From the NCBI GenBank assembly GCA_029891385.1, contig CM057224.1:31203005-31267004 (forward strand): 64,000 bases of DNA, in the 5' to 3' direction. A program made the translations under genes and the position numbers. The notes beneath the pieces were generated by a model. That model saw only the letters and a list, made by a program, of their open reading frames with translations, ran no database searches and was not told where the DNA came from. Within the stretch, counting starts at the first letter, position 1, and each line of letters begins with the position of its first letter. Shown here in pieces: positions 1 to 11,326 of this stretch. Source of the DNA: Erythroxylum novogranatense. Lineage: Eukaryota > Streptophyta > Magnoliopsida > Malpighiales > Erythroxylaceae.

Positions 1-720
1 TGTTTATGAAAAAGGAAAGTGTTGAATCAGTCTTTTAAAGTTCTCAATTTTGGATGGAAGTGTAGTGAAAAATTTGGTTTCGACAAAAAGATAGTCTGTA
101 TCTATTTGGAGAATAATTTTTGGATTTTTCTGAAACAAAGTGAACGATTTTAGTGTCTATTGAGTTCAGATATTGAGGAAAGGCTGTGATGGAAATTTTT
201 GGAATAGTGTCGAAATGTCACGAAAGTGCATAGTACATATCTTTAAATTTCTACATGTGTATTATTGCTGAATTGGACGATGTGTTAATAAATGTGTTTT
301 GATTTGTGATAGAGGCACATTTGGAATGTCAGCCCACCGACGTTGCCGAGACTTCTAGGCTTTAGCGCAAAAGTCAGGTGAGTGACCTAGATGGTTCTCG
401 AATTATTAAGTGTTATAATTCAGTGATTTTAATTCTCTAGAGAATAATGGTGGGACAGTATTGATTGTGAACTCCGGACAGAAGGTCCGAAGTATTGGAG
501 TGATATGATATAGAAGTGTTATGGGTATGTGAAATTGTGATTATGTTTTTAATGTGATAAATTGTGAATAAATTGTCCGATTGTGATAATTTGGAAATGA
601 TTGTGATTTAGGAATACGTGAATAAAGTGATTAAATTGTGGCATAAATGGATACGTGAATAAAGTGATTGAATTGTGGCATAAATAAATACGTGCATGAA
701 TGCAAAATCAGTTAATGACA

Positions 721-995
721 GTTGTGACCGGAGCAACCACTGATCAGAGCTTTTAGCTCAACGTTATATTTGGGCCTCGAGGCCCAGAGTGATTCAGAGC
801 CTATGACTCAACGATTAATGAGCCCTTAATGGGACAGTTTCAGAGCCTCTGGCTCAACGATTAATGAGCCCTTAATGGGACAGTTTCAGAGCCTCTAGCT
901 TAACGATTAATGAGCCCTTAATGAGACAGTTTCAGAGCTTCTGGCTCAATTATTAATGTGCCCTTATAGGGACAGTTCAGGCGCTCGGTCACAAC
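721..995 (+). repeat. Hairpin-rich domain with four 46-bp tandem repeats
   Basis: A perfect 10-bp closing stem (GTTGTGACCG at 721-730 with CGGTCACAAC at 986-995) encloses a series of small palindromes (GAGCCTCTGGCTC, GGGCCTCGAGGCCC). Four tandem units lie at 795-840, 841-886, 887-932 and 933-977; the first three are 46 bp and the last about 45 bp. The same closing stem recurs exactly at 39020-39029 and 39184-39193 in the minus-strand copy of this LTR family. The predicted folding is inferred from the complementarity. Confidence 0.75.
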
Positions 996-1149
996 ACCAA
1001 AATAAATTGAAAAAGTGTTACATCCTGCATTTGATTTGATATGTTTGATTGAATGACAGACATAATGCCATATACTGATGTGATATCAGTCATGGGATAC
1101 ATCTAATTGTAAAATGTATGACAAATTGTGATATGCCTATCGTTGTATG

Positions 1150-1341
1150 AAATATTAGAGCTGTTGACTAGAGTTGCCGCCGATCAGAGCTCTTAGTTCA
1201 ACGTGCATAAATGAGCTTCGAGCTCATGAGTGATTCAGAGTCTCAGGCTCAATGTATAATGAGCCCTGTATCTAGCATTGGATAAGGGACAGATATTAAT
1301 GAGCCCTTCAATGGGACAATTTAGGCACTCGGTCACAGCAA
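1150..1341 (+). repeat. Second, diverged copy of the hairpin-rich domain
   Basis: This repeats the order of the 721-995 domain: GATCAGAGCTCTTAG, ATGAGCTTCGAGCTCAT, then GAGTCTCAGGCTC and a CACTCGGTCACAGC end. The closing stem survives only partly (GCTGTTGACT near 1160 against the CGGTCACAGC end). It appears to be a duplication inside the LTR that then drifted. Confidence 0.6.
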
Positions 1342-1941
1342 AATGATAATAAATGTTAAGTGAGTGAAATATGTATGTATAAAAAATAGGATATATGAAT
1401 GTGGATTTATGTAAATGTTTACATGGGCAATTTTGTGAAAGTGTATTATGAGATAAAGTTAGATGTATGTGATTTGTAAAATGAGATCAAATAGACAGCA
1501 ATGTGAATATAGGTTATGAATTGATTTTGTTACATGATTGAGCGGACCATCGATGATGATCACTCATTGAGTTCGCAAAACTCACCCAAAATTTGCAATT
1601 ATTTTTCAGGACTCAGAAGAATACCCCGTTAGGCAACGGGTGTATAGTGATCGATTGAGAGTGACTGAAGAGCATGGGATCAGTTGCGTCTGCATTAGTG
1701 TGAGGACCTTGATGTTATATTATGGTGTATTTATAAGAGGACCCTCGTGGTCATCACATTATTTACCGTTCATGTTTTGTAAGATTTGTTTTCCGCAACA
1801 TATATAACGTAAGTGTATGTATGTTTTTTTTAATTTATACTGTGATTTGACTGAGTGATATTTCACGCTACCCTTGCAAGGCACAGACTTGGATATCACC
1901 ATCGTTGTCAGGTCTGGGTCTTACGGGAGTGGGGTGTTACA

Positions 1942-2540
1942 CTATAAATGTATGCATAATGATGTGAAGAGTTAAAGACATACACGATCGAGTACATGCT
2001 CTATTCATGACATACACAATTATGTGTGACGACCATGTGTCCTTATAGAACCGTGTACATATATGATCTCTTCGAAGTTTGAAGGGACACGGTCACTTAT
2101 ATGGTTGTGTATGATGCAAAAAGCCCCTACTTTCAGATTATAAAAGAGACAAAAGTTATGTGTTTTAAGTATGAGCGGATAGAACAACAAAAAGTGAAGA
2201 AAAACCAAGTGAGAGTGAGAAGAGAAAGTTCCTCATTCTTTTGTTGATAATTTATAGCAACAAGTTGTTTATAGAGAGAATGTTTTGGGTGTTAGTTTGA
2301 GAAGAGTGTTGAGTTGCTATATTAACTTGTTTTTCCAATCTTGAAACTTGGTGGGACAACTTGTAGCTGTGGTGTGATATAGTTTTCAACAAGGACCAAT
2401 AACTTGGAATTTAAACTCTTGTAAATTCTTAGTTAAATTTAGTATATTTGCTTATTGGTTTGGCTCATAGTTTTTTCAAGTAAATTTGGTGTTCATGTCA
2501 TTATCTTTTCATTCTCACACTAATTTGAATAATTTGTTTT
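1942..2540 (+). mobile_element. Copia-A 5' LTR, truncated at both ends
   Basis: It aligns by eye with 16815-17420 in the 3' LTR of the same element: shared stretches cover the AGACATACACGA region, the AAAAGTGAAGAAAAAC region and the GAAACTTGGTGGGA(C/T)AACTT region. The left part is cut by the gypsy LTR ending at 1941. The right end runs directly into reverse transcriptase sequence near 2541, so the LTR end, primer site, gag, protease and integrase have been lost. The exact right boundary is uncertain by tens of bases. Confidence 0.65.
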
Positions 2541-3213
2541 AATAGCAAAGACAAAGGTCTTTGGATCACAGATATGTAGGAGGAGATGAGTTCTTTGAAG
2601 AAGAATGAAACATATGAGATAGCGAAGATTCTAAAAGGCAAGAAGGCATTGAAAAATATATAGGTATTTAAGATAAAGAAAGATTGTGACAAGTTAGTGA
2701 AGCATAAGGAAAGAATAGTGGAGTTAGGATTCATCCAAAATAATGACATAGACTTTGATGAAATCTTCTTACCAGTGATCAAGATGACCTCAATACAAAC
2801 TATGTTGGTTTTGACTACTAGATTGGGTCTTAAACTCAAGAAATTAGATGTTAAGACATCTTTCTTATATGGAGATTTAAAAGAGGAGATATACGCAGAG
2901 TAACCACAAGGATTCAAGGTTAAAGGCAAGGAGTATCTAGTTTGCAAGAGAAAGAAAAGTTTATATAGGTTAAAATAGGCACCAAGATAGTAGTATTTAA
3001 ATTTCAATTCCTTTATGAAAAGTAATGGTTACAAACAAACAAATGTCGATTCTTATGTGTATTTTAAGAAGTTTATAAGTGGGAATTTCATCATTATTCT
3101 TCTGTACATAAATGACATGTCAATTGTGGGCTAGGATGTTGGAATAATCTAAAAATTAAAGGACTTTTTAAAATTGATTAATATTAAAGATTTTGGATCT
3201 ATAAAGCATATTA
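2541..3213 (+). pseudogene. Copia-A reverse transcriptase, N-terminal half (decayed)
   Basis: Plus-strand translation gives Ty1/copia reverse transcriptase motifs in order: SSLKKNETYEI-like start, the KGKKAL-like segment, GxxQNNDIDFDEIFLPV, LDVKTSFLYGDLKEEIYAE, YRLKQAP-like and the NGYKQTNVDSYVYFKK region. There are stops at the tags near 2662, 2902 and 2977. The catalytic YVDD box reads YIND at 3105-3116, so an essential aspartate is lost. The frame stops at 3213 because copia-B inserted there, and continues at 15647. The family resembles TNT1/Tork-type copia elements. Enzyme activity is not expected. Confidence 0.8.
3209..3213. repeat. Target site duplication of copia-B (left), TATTA
   Basis: TATTA directly precedes the TG end at 3214 and is repeated at 15642-15646 after the CA end. 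Joining the flanks restores a continuous copia-A frame (KHIIG then MEIT), which confirms the insertion. Confidence 0.9.
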
Positions 3214-3828
3214 TGTAGAAAAATCCCAGTGCGTGCATCATATACATGCAGTGTGGAAAACAAAAAAAAATATTCCAGGACTTTCTCAAAGTCCAAGATC
3301 TATGTGCCTATATAAGGAAAAACCATTAAACTTAGCTAAAAATTCCTAATTCACATAAATGTTCAGAACATATATATATATATATGTAGGAATTCATGGA
3401 ATTACACAAATCAATTATTTATATAATAACCATGTACCTTATATGTAGTCTCCTTCATTCTTTGATCTTCTACTCCTCGAGTTGTCGCAAATCACAACGA
3501 CCAAAGCAGACCATCTCCAATGGTATCCACACAGATATTGGAGAAACTAACTGAATAAAACTCTTTGATTTAGAAATGGCTAGAACAAAGACAAGAGTGT
3601 TAGCTCTCTCTTTTGTTCTATGAAAAGCAAAAACGTTAAAGAAAAAGAAGAGAGAAGAAGATGCTAAAGCTTAAAAGAGAAGCTTGAAAGATGGTTTTTA
3701 TATACTTGATAAAAACCTTTCTTACGAACATTAGCCTTCCTTTTTAGCTTTTTTGTCTTTTATCATTAAAAGACAATAAATGCAACTTATTAAAGAAGAC
3801 TCTCATCTTCCATGTTGCACACACCTTT

Positions 3829-3862
<34 letters not shown>

Positions 3863-3981
3863 TGGGGTCGGTCCTATCGGGTTTAGAGTGTGAAAAAACA
3901 CAAGAGATTTGTTTTAGCAATATCAATGTTGTGATCTCATTAGGACATATCGTAATCTCATGGGATCCATTTGGATCTATT
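3214..3981 (-). mobile_element. Copia-B 3' LTR, partial (deletion-fused to pol)
   Basis: It matches 9431-10070 and then 14399 to about 14534 of the 5' LTR, ending at GGATCCATTTGGATCTATT. There it jumps directly to RNase H sequence (ACAATAACCCCATTG). The upstream half of the LTR, the polypurine tract and the end of RNase H have been lost in one deletion of roughly 1.2 kb or more. It contains (TA)n runs near 3370 and 3832-3860. Confidence 0.8.
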
Positions 3982-5060
3982 ACAATAACCCCATTGTTTT
4001 CACAATACAACTGTATGGGCCCATCACTGCTAAAAACCACACCAAATTCAATAATGAACTTTTTGATCCAAACTACTTCCTTTGCTGCGTCTGAAGTTGC
4101 AATGTACTCTACCTCGGTTGTTGAATCGATATTTATCTCTTATTTAGAGGTCTTCTAGCTGACCGCCCCACTATTCAGTGTGAATATATAACCTGATTGG
4201 GATTTGGAATCATCCTTATCAAATTGAAAACTGGCATCTGTATGCCCACTCACTTTTAGATTTCTATCTCCATATATCAAGAAAACATCCTTAATCCTTC
4301 ACAAGTACTAGAGGATGTTCTTGAAAACCACCCAGTGACCCTCACTAGGATCTTATTAGCATCTGTTAGTAACACTTAGAGCATATGATACATCGAGTCT
4401 TGTACATAGCATAGCATACATGATAGATCCTATTGTAGATGCATACGAGATCATATTCATGCACACCCTCTCTTCTAGTGTCTTAGGACACATATATTTC
4501 AACAATGTTATCCCATAAGTCATGGGATGATACCCTCTCTTGGACTGCTCTATGCTAAACTTCTTTAGCATCTTGTCTATATACATTGAATGTAAAGATC
4601 AAGAAACCTTTTCGATCTATCTCTATAAATCTTTATCCCGAGGATATAAGTTGCTTTACTAAGATCTTTCATGGCAAACCAAACTCTTTAATTATCTCAT
4701 CAAAATGGATATTCCAACTCCTGGATGCTTTTTTCAATCTATAGATGGATTTCTGAAGCTTGCATACCTTTTTACCATCATAGGACATGAAGCCCTCTAG
4801 TTGTCTCATGTACACATCCTCGGCTAGATTTCCATTTAGGAAACCTATCTTCATATCTATTTTTCATATCTTATAATCATAATGAGCGGTAATGGCTAGG
4901 AGTACTCTAATGGATTTAAGAATTACTACTGGCTGAAGGTCTCGTCGTAGTCAATTCCTTATCTTTAACAGAAACTTTTGGCCATAAGCCTTGCTTTATA
5001 GGTAATCATATTACCATCCATATCGGTTTTCTTTTTGAAAACCCATTTACACCCTATGGG
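3982..5060 (-). pseudogene. Copia-B reverse transcriptase and RNase H (decayed)
   Basis: Minus-strand reading gives MKIGFLNGNLAEDVYM, GLKQASRSWN-like, LKKFSIEQSKRG, YASTIGSIMYAMLCTR and LDVSYALSVT, the usual order for copia RT, followed by an RNase H part near 3990-4140. Compared with copia-C (48130-48370), about 150 bp are missing at 4673-4678. That deletion removes the YVDD catalytic box and its flanks. Several frameshifts are present and the C-terminal RNase H is cut by the LTR fusion. It is non-functional. Confidence 0.8.
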
Positions 5061-6440
5061 TTTTATTCCTTCGGGTGCCTCAACCAAAGTCTATACTTGG
5101 TTTCATACATGGAATCCATTTCTGCTTTCATGGCAGTAAGTCATTTCTTGGACTCTGAACTCTTCAGAACCTTTTCATAGGAAGTAGGCTCATTATCTTC
5201 TATGAGCAATACATCATTCTGTTCAATTAAGAGAAATCCATATCTCTCAAGAACAGAGTGTATAGTACATGACTTACAAACTTCCTATGTTGAAGAAGGT
5301 TAAACTATTACTTCATCTGTATGAGTCACAGTCTCAGGTTCAGGCAATTGATATGCATCTATTCGAGCATTTTGAACTTCTTCAAGTTCAATTTTTCTCC
5401 CATTACCTTCTTTTAAAAGAAACTTTTTCTTTAAAAAGTTCGCATGCTTTGAAACACACACTTTTTGTTCCTCAGAAAGGTAAAATTGATATCCCATTAT
5501 TTCTTTAGGATATCCTAAAAACAAACACTTGTCAGATTTCACATCAAGTTTGTCTGACTGTATCCGCTTCACATAAGTCGGACAACCCCAAACTTTTAAA
5601 TGAGAAAGATATGATTTTTTGTTAGTCCACATCTTATATGGAGTAATATCAACTGTCTTTGATGGAACTTTGTTTAGCAAATAAACAGTTGTCTCAAGTG
5701 CATACCCCCAAAATGATTTTGGTAAATTTGCAAAGCCCATCATCGATCGTACCATGTCCAATAAGGTCCAGTTTTTCCTTTCGGCCTCACCATTGTATTG
5801 TGGTGTATAAGGTGGAATCCATTGAGATAAAATCCTATTATCTCTTAGATAATCTAAAAATTCTTGGTCTAAGTATTCCACACCTCTATTGGATTGCAGT
5901 GTCTTTTTACTTCATTTTTGAATTATTAAACTTTTCAATTGCATCAGATTTGTATCTCATCAGATACAGATACCCATATCGAGAATAGTTATCAATAAAG
6001 GTAATGAAGTAAAAAGACCACTTCTGGTATGGATGGACATCGGACCATATACATTTGAATGTATTAAATCTAATACTCTAATCGCTCGTTCACCCTTTCC
6101 TTTAAAAGGTAACTTAGTCATCTTGCCTAATAAACAAGATTTGCATATGTCATATGATTCATAATGAAATGACCTTAAACTACCATTCTTGTGGAGCTTA
6201 GCTATGTGTCTCATTTATTTGGCCAAGGCAACGATGTCACAAATAAGTTGATTTTAAATTATCTCGTTTATGTCTTTTTATGTCATTGATATTCATAATT
6301 GGATGTGACATATCTAATATGTAAATGCCATTATATAATGTACCAGTACCATAAATCATTCAATTCAAACTAATATAACAACCATTGTAATTAAAATTCA
6401 AATGGAAACCAATTTTATTAAATAAGAAACAGATAATATA
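5061..6440 (-). pseudogene. Copia-B integrase region (decayed)
   Basis: Minus-strand fragments carry the HHCC/GAG-pre-integrase end (RHIAKLHKNGSLRSF, then SYDICKSCLLGKMTKLPF), the first catalytic segment (LDLIHSNVYGPMS, where the usual aspartate is asparagine), and the third segment (PPYTPQYNGEAERKN with the catalytic Glu). They are followed by the conserved C-terminal part WGCPTYVKRIQSDKL. About 100 codons around the second aspartate are missing or scrambled near 5880-5960. The equivalent region in copia-C (49032-50173) is more complete. Confidence 0.8.
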
Positions 6441-7525
6441 TTCTTTGTTAAAATAGGAAAAAGTAACAATCATCCAGTTTAATTACAAGCTCGCTGGGTA
6501 ATAACAAAAAATAAGTGCATATGGCTAATGCAGCAACTCTTGCTCCATTTCCTATGCGCAAGTCCAGTTCTCCCTTTATGAATTGTCTACTGTCCCTGAG
6601 GTCCTGCATATCATTACATATGTGTGAGCCATAACTAGTATCTAATACTGATATGTTATGATCGAAAGCAATATTAACCTTAATGACAAACATACCTGAA
6701 GGAGCTGGGGCATCTGATTCCTGTTTCTTCTTTAAGGAATCTAGATAGACATTACAGTTTCGCTTATAGTGGCCAGTCTTGCTATAATGGAAGCAAGTTC
6801 CTTTCGGTGCCATTTCTTTGAGTTTCTTTTTAGCTGCACTTCCTTTTGATTTCTTAGAACTTTTTTTCTTTAGGTTCTTTTCTTAAACCAAAAGAGGAAG
6901 AGTCCACTATTATCACTAGCTTGCTATCCTTCTTGATAGCTTGTTCTACTATCTTGAGCATATTGATTAACTCGAGGATTGTTGTGGAGATTTGGTCCAT
7001 CTGATAGCTCAACACAAACTGTGAATAACTATAAGACAATCCAACTAGAATCAAGTCAACATTTAATTCATAGTCTATAATAAAACCTAAGGTGGCCAAC
7101 CTCTCAATATAACCAATGATCTTCAGTGCATATTGCACTGCAGATGTCCCCGGAGTCATCTTAGTCATGAAGAGTAGCCTTGAGGTCTCAAACCTTTTAG
7201 ATCGAGCTTACTCAGCAAAAAGCTCTCTAAGATGAAACACTATGGTATTAGCATCCATAGCCTCATACTGCTTTTGTAGCTCTATGACATAGCATAATAC
7301 AGGTAGCCAAGTCACTATCTTTGAGATGTTTATGGTATGCTCTCTGATCCTCATCAGAAGCATGAATAGTAGTTGGATCAGGAAGTGGAAGGTTTAGGAC
7401 ATAGCCTAGCTCCTCAGATCTGAGAACAATTCTCGAATTTCTCAACCAATCAAGAAAATTTGATCCATTCAATTTATTAGAATCCATAAGTGAGCGTAAA
7501 CTCACACAGGAAGACATTTTCATTC
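6441..7525 (-). pseudogene. Copia-B gag, zinc knuckle and protease (decayed)
   Basis: The N-terminus (minus strand from 7517) reads MSSCVSLRSLMDSNKLNGSN, typical of copia gag. A second segment at 6854-7168 carries TPGTSAVQYALKIIGYIERL. The zinc knuckle reads CFHYSKTGHYKRNC at about 6740-6810; the usual second cysteine of CxxC is replaced by tyrosine-serine, so metal binding is doubtful. The protease motif reads LDTSYGSHICND near 6610-6650, with the usual DTG changed to DTS. Frameshifts separate the pieces. Confidence 0.8.
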
Positions 7526-9417
7526 AACCTAAATTATGAAGAGAGAAAGAATGTTATAATATAAATACATGCATGATCATAAGGAATTGTATGACATGCA
7601 TATAGCTCCTACTAGTTTTAAAGAATCCATAGCCCTCATTACGAATCTAAGAAAATTTTTGAAAAAATGTCCTAGTGGGTTGACATTACTAAAAAAGACC
7701 TTGGGTTTACCCAACAAGCCATCTTAGGTCAATCGATAGTATCAATTACATCATAGATGCAACTATCATCTAGTGCTATCAACTCATGATGTATGAGCAC
7801 ACATTGGGTTATCAACTTTTGATGCGCGTACATCTGATGTACGCTACCCAATGGCACCTCTGTCTACATTGACCTTTAGTTTACTCAACAAATCAACACT
7901 TCTAGTAAAAACTGAACCATTAATCCCAAAATCTTATTTCCATGGTTCGAACATATCTATTTAGAGTAGGCTTGGGTTTACCTAATAACCCTACCACTAA
8001 AAGAATTTTGGTTCTTCCTATATTAATGGGAGGCGTCAGTTTCATATTATGTGCAAGAGATTTTATACTCTGGTCTCATCTAAGTCATAAGATTATAGTC
8101 ACAATGACTATATGGTATGATTTAGGATGTTTCATCAATCATATTGAATCTATATCCATAAACATTCATCATCCCACCTAACCAACCCTAGCATGCATTC
8201 TGTAATGCAACCATCTCACAAGGTTTTCTTCTATAGGTTGTGATGTATTATGCATTTAAAGATTTGACGTTTGATTCAACTCTTGAACTGAATTGCTTTC
8301 TAATGTTGGCATTGGCTAATTTCTTAATCCATATGTTTTCACTTACAATTCAAAATATCAGTATACCAAGTGTAATACCCTTTACTTTGATGTACTAATT
8401 AAACACTTTAATTGTATTATGCTTTCCATTTTTAGTCATACTAGGCATGAAATACTCTAAATAGATTAATACAATATTAATCTCTTATATTTCCAAATAA
8501 TTTAAAAACATCAAACTATCACCTTAAGTATCTCTAGGTAGTCTCCACTTCATCAAGACTACTTCGGCACTTGTCACATAACTTGTGATGGCCAAAATAA
8601 TCAAGACAACTAAATATACCAACAAGATGCTAATATGGCATATTTGACATCCGAACATTTTTTGGAAAACCAATTTCAAGCAAATCAGTTTAACATGCAT
8701 GCAACATCAAAGTAACATATTTATGATCACATAAAAAATGACTCGAGGCATTGAAACCAAAAAATACGCAATATCCACTTTAAACAAATCAGGTCTAGTA
8801 GTTTTCTAAAAAATACCCAGCTCTGTCTTTTTCTTGAAATATCCATTGTAACAATTTCAATAAATTCTAATAAAATCATAAAAGCTATAACATGTTCACA
8901 AAAATTTCCATGAATTTTTTTCAGAATTTATTTTTAAGAAAAACTCAACCAACCTCAGCAACCAATCCAATCCAAAATCTGTGTTCCCAACACAGACATT
9001 CCTAATGGCATAGAAAAAAAATATCAAATAAATATTCAATCATCTTGAAAACATTTTCCATATTCCTAGACATTTATAAACATCTTATAAAGATTTTTGT
9101 GATAGAAAATCATAAACAAATGTTTATATAATTTTTTTTATCAAATTTACAAGCATGCCTGTTCATCTGATATGCGTAAACACAGCAACCAGAAAAATAG
9201 CGAATTAATTAGAAAAAACATATCAAATCAGATTGATAATTTTTTTCCTTCCATAGACATATTCAACAACATCTCATGAGTAGATATAGGTAAGAAAATT
9301 TCAAAAACAATATCTCTATACTGATTTTGAATTCAACAAAATCAAAATGCACAATTGTCACAACCAATTGGTAGCATTACATATGTTATGGCTTCTCCTT
9401 TATACGGGGCACAAGTG
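7526..9417 (-). other. Copia-B untranslated leader between primer site and gag
   Basis: This is about 1.9 kb without a supported ORF. It includes CCTTGGGTTTACCCAACAAGCC near 7690, a segment present twice in the copia-C leader, and AT-rich sequence collinear with 51213-53247. Long leaders of this kind occur in Angela-type copia elements (recalled, not searched). Confidence 0.65.
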
Positions 9418-9430
9418 GCTCTAATACCAC
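9418..9430 (-). promoter_or_regulatory. Copia-B primer binding site (tRNA-Met type, decayed)
   Basis: The minus strand next to the LTR end reads TGGTATTAGAGCC. This differs by one base from the initiator tRNA-Met primer site TGGTATCAGAGC seen intact in copia-C and almost intact in the TRIM. Confidence 0.8.
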
Positions 9431-10070
9431 TGTAAAAAATCCTGATGCATGCATCATATACACGCGGAGAGGAAAAAAATTATTTTAGAACTTTCCCAAT
9501 GTCCAGGATCTATGTTCCTATACAAGGAAATACCATTAGACCTAGTTGAAAATTCCCAATTCACATTCATGTTCATAACATATATATCTAGGAATTTATG
9601 CCATTTACATAAATCAATCATTCATATAATAACTATGTACCTTGTATGTAGTCTCCTTTGTTCTTCTATTTTCTACTCGTCGGGTTATCGCAAACCCAAT
9701 GATCAAAATAGACCATCTCCAATGATATCTATGCAGTGATTGGAGAAACTAACTGAATCAAACTCTTTGATCCGAAAATTGCTAGAACAAAGGCAAGAGT
9801 GCTAGCTCTTTCCTTTGTTCTATAGAGAGAAAAAACATTAAAGAGAAAGAAAAGAGAAGAAGATGATAAATTTTAAAAGAGAAGCTTGTAAGATGGTTTT
9901 TATATACTTGTTAAAAACCTTTCTTATGAACACCAACCTTCTTTTTTAACTTTTTTGTCTTCTATCATTAGAAGACAATCAGTGCAACTTATTACAGAAG
10001 ACTGTCATCTTCCACGTTGCACACACCTTTATATATATATATATATATATATAAAATGCTGAGGTAGTCC
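9431..10070 (-). mobile_element. Copia-B 5' LTR, portion left of LTR-D
   Basis: It is collinear with the 3' LTR from 3214 (TGTA(G/A)AAAAATCC start, the AAAGCAAAAACGTTAAAGA region and the CACCTTTATATATA run). It is interrupted at 10070 by LTR-D and resumes at 14399. Confidence 0.85.
10066..10070. repeat. Target site duplication of LTR-D (left), AGTCC
   Basis: AGTCC at 10066-10070 is repeated at 14394-14398, flanking the TGTTGGACCC and GGGTCCCAACA ends. Confidence 0.9.
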
Positions 10071-11220
10071 TGTTGGACCCCGAACTTTTGGTGGAAATTA
10101 AAAATATTAAAATGAATTCAATGAGTGTTTTTGGATATGAATTGTGTTATAGAAGTTTTATGCCTTGAGAAAAAGAATTTATTGGTTTTGATGACTTTAA
10201 AGACTAGTTTTGGTTATGAAAGTTTAAGTGGATGAGATGATTAAAAAGGAAGTTGAAATCAAGAAATAGAAAGTGAAAGTGTGAAATTTTGAAGAAATTA
10301 GAAAGTTTGACTTTTTGGAGTAGAGAGTTGACTTTTGATTTAGGCAGATTTTGAGAAAATGATCTTCATGAAACTTGTAGCTTATGTTGAGAGCTTTCTG
10401 AAGCCATAAAGTTTGATAGTTTTAGATATCGAAATCAAAAGTTATGAGTTTTCAAAGTTAAGTGTATTTGGCGTTGTTTTGGAAAAATACTATGAAGTAT
10501 AGATTTGTGTGTATTGTGCTTTGAGGCCGATCGTCGTACTGATGTAGTTTGAATTGGAGTAAATGATTTACGTGACAGTTATAGAGAATTATAATAGCTT
10601 TAAAATGATGTATAATATACGATTCTTGGTTGTGGAGGTTGAAAGATATGATAATGTGAAGTTTGGATATTGTTTCGGTGATTGCTAACAGGGAAGAAAC
10701 TTTGATTGAAAAATTGACTTAACTAGAGGTTGAATTTGCTTTGGAGTTCTTCATGAACATTGTAGAGCTTTTTTTTATCTTTCCAATGATATAAAGCACG
10801 AAAATATTGGACAAGGAAGTAGAAAGTTATGATTGTTAGAAGTTTTAATGTTGTTTAATATGAAGCCGATCGACCAGTCACTTTTTGTGGAGTTTTTGAC
10901 CCATATAGAGATCGATCTAATTTTTAAGGCCTTCATAAAAGTTATAGAGGGTTCTTTTATCTTTCCACAGACACTAAGTTTATCAAATTTGGAGTTCTGG
11001 GTCAAAAGTTATGATGCTTACAAGTTGAGATGTTGTTTAAAGTTTTGAGGAGATTATCGATCGTTATATTCGAGTGCATTTTTGTCCCCTTTAAAGACCG
11101 ATCTTGTTTGTAAGTCCTTCTTGAAAATTGTAGATATCTCTTTTATCTTTCCAACGGTACCAAGTTTGTCAAATTCAGAGTTCGGAGTCAAAAGTTATAA
11201 GCGTTAGAAGTTGGAAGGTC

Positions 11221-11326
11221 GGTCAGGCTGGCCAATCAGCCCGCGCGAGAGCTCGACAGTGCAAGAACTCGGCAGGACGAGCACCAGCCCGCGCGCACGC
11301 ATCGCTCGGTAAATTGGCCGAGCCAC
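11221..11326. repeat. GC-rich variable block of LTR-D
   Basis: This GC-rich stretch (GCCCGCGCGAGAGCTCG, AGCCCGCGCGCACGC, GCTCGGTAAATTGGCCGAGC) lies in AT-rich surroundings. It follows GTTCGGAGTCAAAAGTTAT and precedes the CCGACCTCC box, the same slot that holds palindromes in the other long LTRs. Confidence 0.65.

Larger units (their letters stand above)
1..1941 (+). mobile_element. 3' part of a long Ty3/gypsy LTR, family F (copy F1)
   Basis: The segment ends in GGAGTGGGGTGTTACA at 1941. The reverse complements of that end open the LTRs at 38400 and 60620, so this is the downstream part of the same family; its start lies before the window. It holds a hairpin-rich repeat domain (721-1340), a pyrimidine tract and CAG resembling a 3' splice site (1607-1609), and the ACCCCGTT..AACGGG hairpin near 1621 that recurs inverted near 38760. 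It abuts copia-A LTR sequence, so it appears to have inserted there. The matching TSD would be CTATA (1942-1946), but the left copy is outside the window. No coding potential is seen. Confidence 0.75.

Noticed and set aside
795..977. 46-bp repeats as a CRISPR array
   Set aside because: The units are contiguous with no unique spacers, and they lie in a plant LTR.
9418..9430. tRNA-Met-like word as a tRNA gene
   Set aside because: Only the 12-13 base primer complement is present; there is no cloverleaf. The same holds at 37999 and 53248.
10833..11048. 71-codon frame in LTR-D, similar to a frame at 63255-63443
   Set aside because: Both read the repeated LTR module. Similarity follows from the DNA repeat, and neighbouring module copies have stops in that frame.
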